Below, one piece after another: positions 62,829 through 64,000 of a stretch of 64,000 bases of DNA. A model generated the notes under the pieces. The model did not search any database, was not told the DNA's origin, and saw only the letters and a program-made list of their open reading frames with translations. Positions within the stretch are counted from its first letter, which is position 1; each line of letters starts with the position of its first letter. Made by a program: the position numbers and the translations under genes. Origin of the DNA: Croceicoccus hydrothermalis (GTDB taxonomy: Bacteria > Pseudomonadota > Alphaproteobacteria > Sphingomonadales > Sphingomonadaceae). Location of the stretch: positions 124,001 to 188,000 of the forward strand of contig NZ_JAIQCI010000002.1 in assembly GCF_022378335.1 (NCBI RefSeq). The letters run 5' to 3'.

Positions 62829-63602
62829 CTATCGCACGCGGCTCCGCTCCAGCGCATCGGTGAGGGAGCTTTGCGCCGCGCGGGTCATCGCTTTTCGCCC
62901 GTCGAGCGCTTCGCCCGAAAGCGGGGCGAGAAAGCGGACCGTCACCGCAACCGGCGTGCGGCCCGCGACGATGCGCAGAAAATTGCGCAGGCCCGGCTCG
63001 TCCCCGACCCAGCAGACGGCGGGCGCATCGGGGCCATAATCCATGAAGACAGGCTGTACCGAAACGCCCGGCGGCACAGGGTCGATCGCGGACAGAAGTG
63101 CGCTTTTGAGTGGGAGCATCTCGCGCCCGTTGGCGGTCGTGCCCTCGGGAAAGAGGACGAGCGTTTGCGACACGTCGAGCGCGTCGCGGATGCTGTCGGC
63201 CTGCTCGCCCACGGTCTGCCGCCGCGATCGGGCGATGAATACCGTATCGTTCATGTCGCACAGCCATTTGAGCGGACCGACACCGGCAAGCCCGTCATGC
63301 GCGACAAAGGCCGCACCCGACACGCGGGCCAGCACCAGAATATCCATCCAGCTGACATGGTTTGCGATGAGGATGCGCCGCCCCGATGCCAACACCCCGT
63401 CGGTGCGGACGCGAATGCCGGCAATGCGCGCGATGCCCGACAGAAACGCGGGCGGCACCCGGTTCGGCATGCGAAGCAGGCGGGTCAGGTAATAGGCCGG
63501 CACGCATATCGCCAGCCACGCCAGCATCGCCGCAATGCGCGGCACCATGCGCCAGTCGGACAGCGACACTCCGCCGCCCCGCGCCACGGTCGGCGCGCCC
63601 AT
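62829..63602 (-). CDS. 1-acyl-glycerol-3-phosphate acyltransferase (PlsC family)
   Basis: A 257-residue membrane-bound acyltransferase of phospholipid synthesis. One N-terminal hydrophobic segment (about 22-42). Catalytic H-x4-D is NHVSWMD (His82, Asp87), and the substrate motif is FPEGTT (151-156). It lies five bases after fur and 57 bp before miaB, as in related genomes. Confidence 0.93.
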   Translation of the reverse strand: MGAPTVARGGGVSLSDWRMVPRIAAMLAWLAICVPAYYLTRLLRMPNRVPPAFLSGIARIAGIRVRTDGVLASGRRILIANHVSWMDILVLARVSGAAFVAHDGLAGVGPLKWLCDMNDTVFIARSRRQTVGEQADSIRDALDVSQTLVLFPEGTTANGREMLPLKSALLSAIDPVPPGVSVQPVFMDYGPDAPAVCWVGDEPGLRNFLRIVAGRTPVAVTVRFLAPLSGEALDGRKAMTRAAQSSLTDALERSRVR

Positions 63603-63606
63603 GCGG

Positions 63607-63999
63607 CTAGTCCCGGTCCAGCCTTACGCCGTAAAGCTCCATCCGGTGATCGACCAGGCGAAAGCCCAGCCGCTCGGCAATCTGGCGTTGCAATGCCTCG
63701 AGTTCGGGGTCGACGAATTCGACGACCTTGCCGGTTTCCACGTCGATCAGATGATCGTGATGCGCCTCCGGCGTGGCTTCGTATCGGGCGCGGCCATTGC
63801 CGAAATCGTGGCGGTCGAGGATGCCGGCCTCCTCGAACAGGCGGACGGTGCGATACACCGTCGCGATCGAGATGCGTGGATCGACCGCGCTGGCGCGTTC
63901 GTGCACCTTTTCGACGTCGGGGTGGTCTTCGCTTTCCGACAATACCTTCGCGATCACGCGCCGCTGGTCGGTGATGCGCAGGCCGCGTTCAGCACAGAT
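63607..63999 (-). CDS. fur: Fur family iron (or manganese) regulator, 5' end missing
   Basis: The C-terminal 130 residues of a Fur protein; the first few codons lie beyond the window. The DNA-recognition region ISIATVYRTVRLFEEAGIL and the metal site AHHDHLIDVETGKVVEF are present. The CxxC pairs that hold the structural zinc in many Fur proteins are absent in the visible part, as in alphaproteobacterial Fur/Mur proteins, which may respond to manganese. Overlaps no other gene; plsC follows within five bases. Confidence 0.93.
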   Translation of the reverse strand: MCAERGLRITDQRRVIAKVLSESEDHPDVEKVHERASAVDPRISIATVYRTVRLFEEAGILDRHDFGNGRARYEATPEAHHDHLIDVETGKVVEFVDPELEALQRQIAERLGFRLVDHRMELYGVRLDRD

Positions 64000-64000
64000 G

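Noticed and set aside
61542-63974. An 810-residue open frame on the plus strand
   Set aside because: It runs antisense through miaB, the acyltransferase gene and fur, which have clear domain motifs. Long antisense frames are expected in GC-rich DNA with strong third-position bias.
1-64000. Search for CRISPR arrays, insertion sequences, phage genes, toxin-antitoxin pairs and rRNA
   Set aside because: No regular direct repeats with spacers, no transposase or integrase motifs, no terminal inverted repeats and no rRNA sequence were seen. The tandem repeat at 33576-33617 is a coding repeat.

Overview
This is a contiguous piece of a high-GC bacterial chromosome. Gene order and protein character point to the Alphaproteobacteria, order Sphingomonadales. 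The supporting evidence is the pyrE-pdxJ-acpS-lepB cluster, the coxB-ctaD-ctaB-ctaG-coxC-DUF983-surf1-thrC cluster, the fur-plsC-miaB-phoH-ybeY-corC cluster, a plant-type GshA, BamB behind a YfgM-like protein, and overlapping start/stop codons throughout. The family (Erythrobacteraceae or Sphingomonadaceae) is an inference. I see no rRNA, insertion sequence, integrase, phage gene or CRISPR array. The window is almost entirely core chromosome, coding on both strands, with about 75 genes.

Layout: 1-294 is the 5' end of an exported protein cut by the window edge. 465-2986 is a translationally coupled pair: a membrane MHYT-GGDEF-EAL cyclic-di-GMP enzyme and a stand-alone BLUF blue-light sensor. 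3005-3952 holds a queuosine-precursor transporter (yhhQ) and tRNA-Val(UAC). 4034-8686 holds a thioredoxin-fold lipoprotein facing the argH-lipoprotein-lysA-siroheme synthase run. 8748-14253 is a long minus-strand run (ruvX, DUF3089 hydrolase, AI-2E-type permease, lepB, acpS, pdxJ, pyrE). 14504-23390 carries the aa3 cytochrome oxidase genes and assembly factors, then threonine synthase and an rRNA methyltransferase. 23397-25888 links a FolB-like aldolase, a truncated SDR-like protein and molybdopterin genes moaA-moaD-moaE.

25966-33128 mixes small unknowns, rplU-rpmA, a diiron-like metalloprotein with a divergent TetR regulator, ygfZ, a dihydroorotase and rarD. 33366-39006 holds a glycine-zipper surface protein, astD, selO, a hydrolase and a glycosyltransferase. 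39160-44508 has the YfgM-like/BamB pair, gshA, rsmE and ubiA. 44509-52090 is a minus-strand run of paired bacterial PH-domain proteins, smc, two DsbA-like proteins and dciA. 52139-57004 has mutY-nudC, small proteins, mgtE and a cyclophilin. 57069-64000 is a minus-strand run: LysR regulator, corC, ybeY, phoH, a frameshifted META-like lipoprotein, miaB, an acyltransferase and fur (cut by the edge).

No gap exceeds 300 bases. The longest are 26997-27245, 14254-14494, 33129-33365, 27895-28099 and 56350-56539. They contain only the promoters, terminators and inverted repeats listed.

Most notable: the BLUF/MHYT-GGDEF-EAL pair as a likely split light-to-c-di-GMP switch; a 107-residue SDR relic inside a folate/molybdopterin gene string; a probable frameshift in the META-like lipoprotein; a dihydroorotase with Gln in place of a metal-ligand His; and several conserved clusters missing their usual last gene (no rnc-era after lepB, no der after bamB, no lnt after corC).
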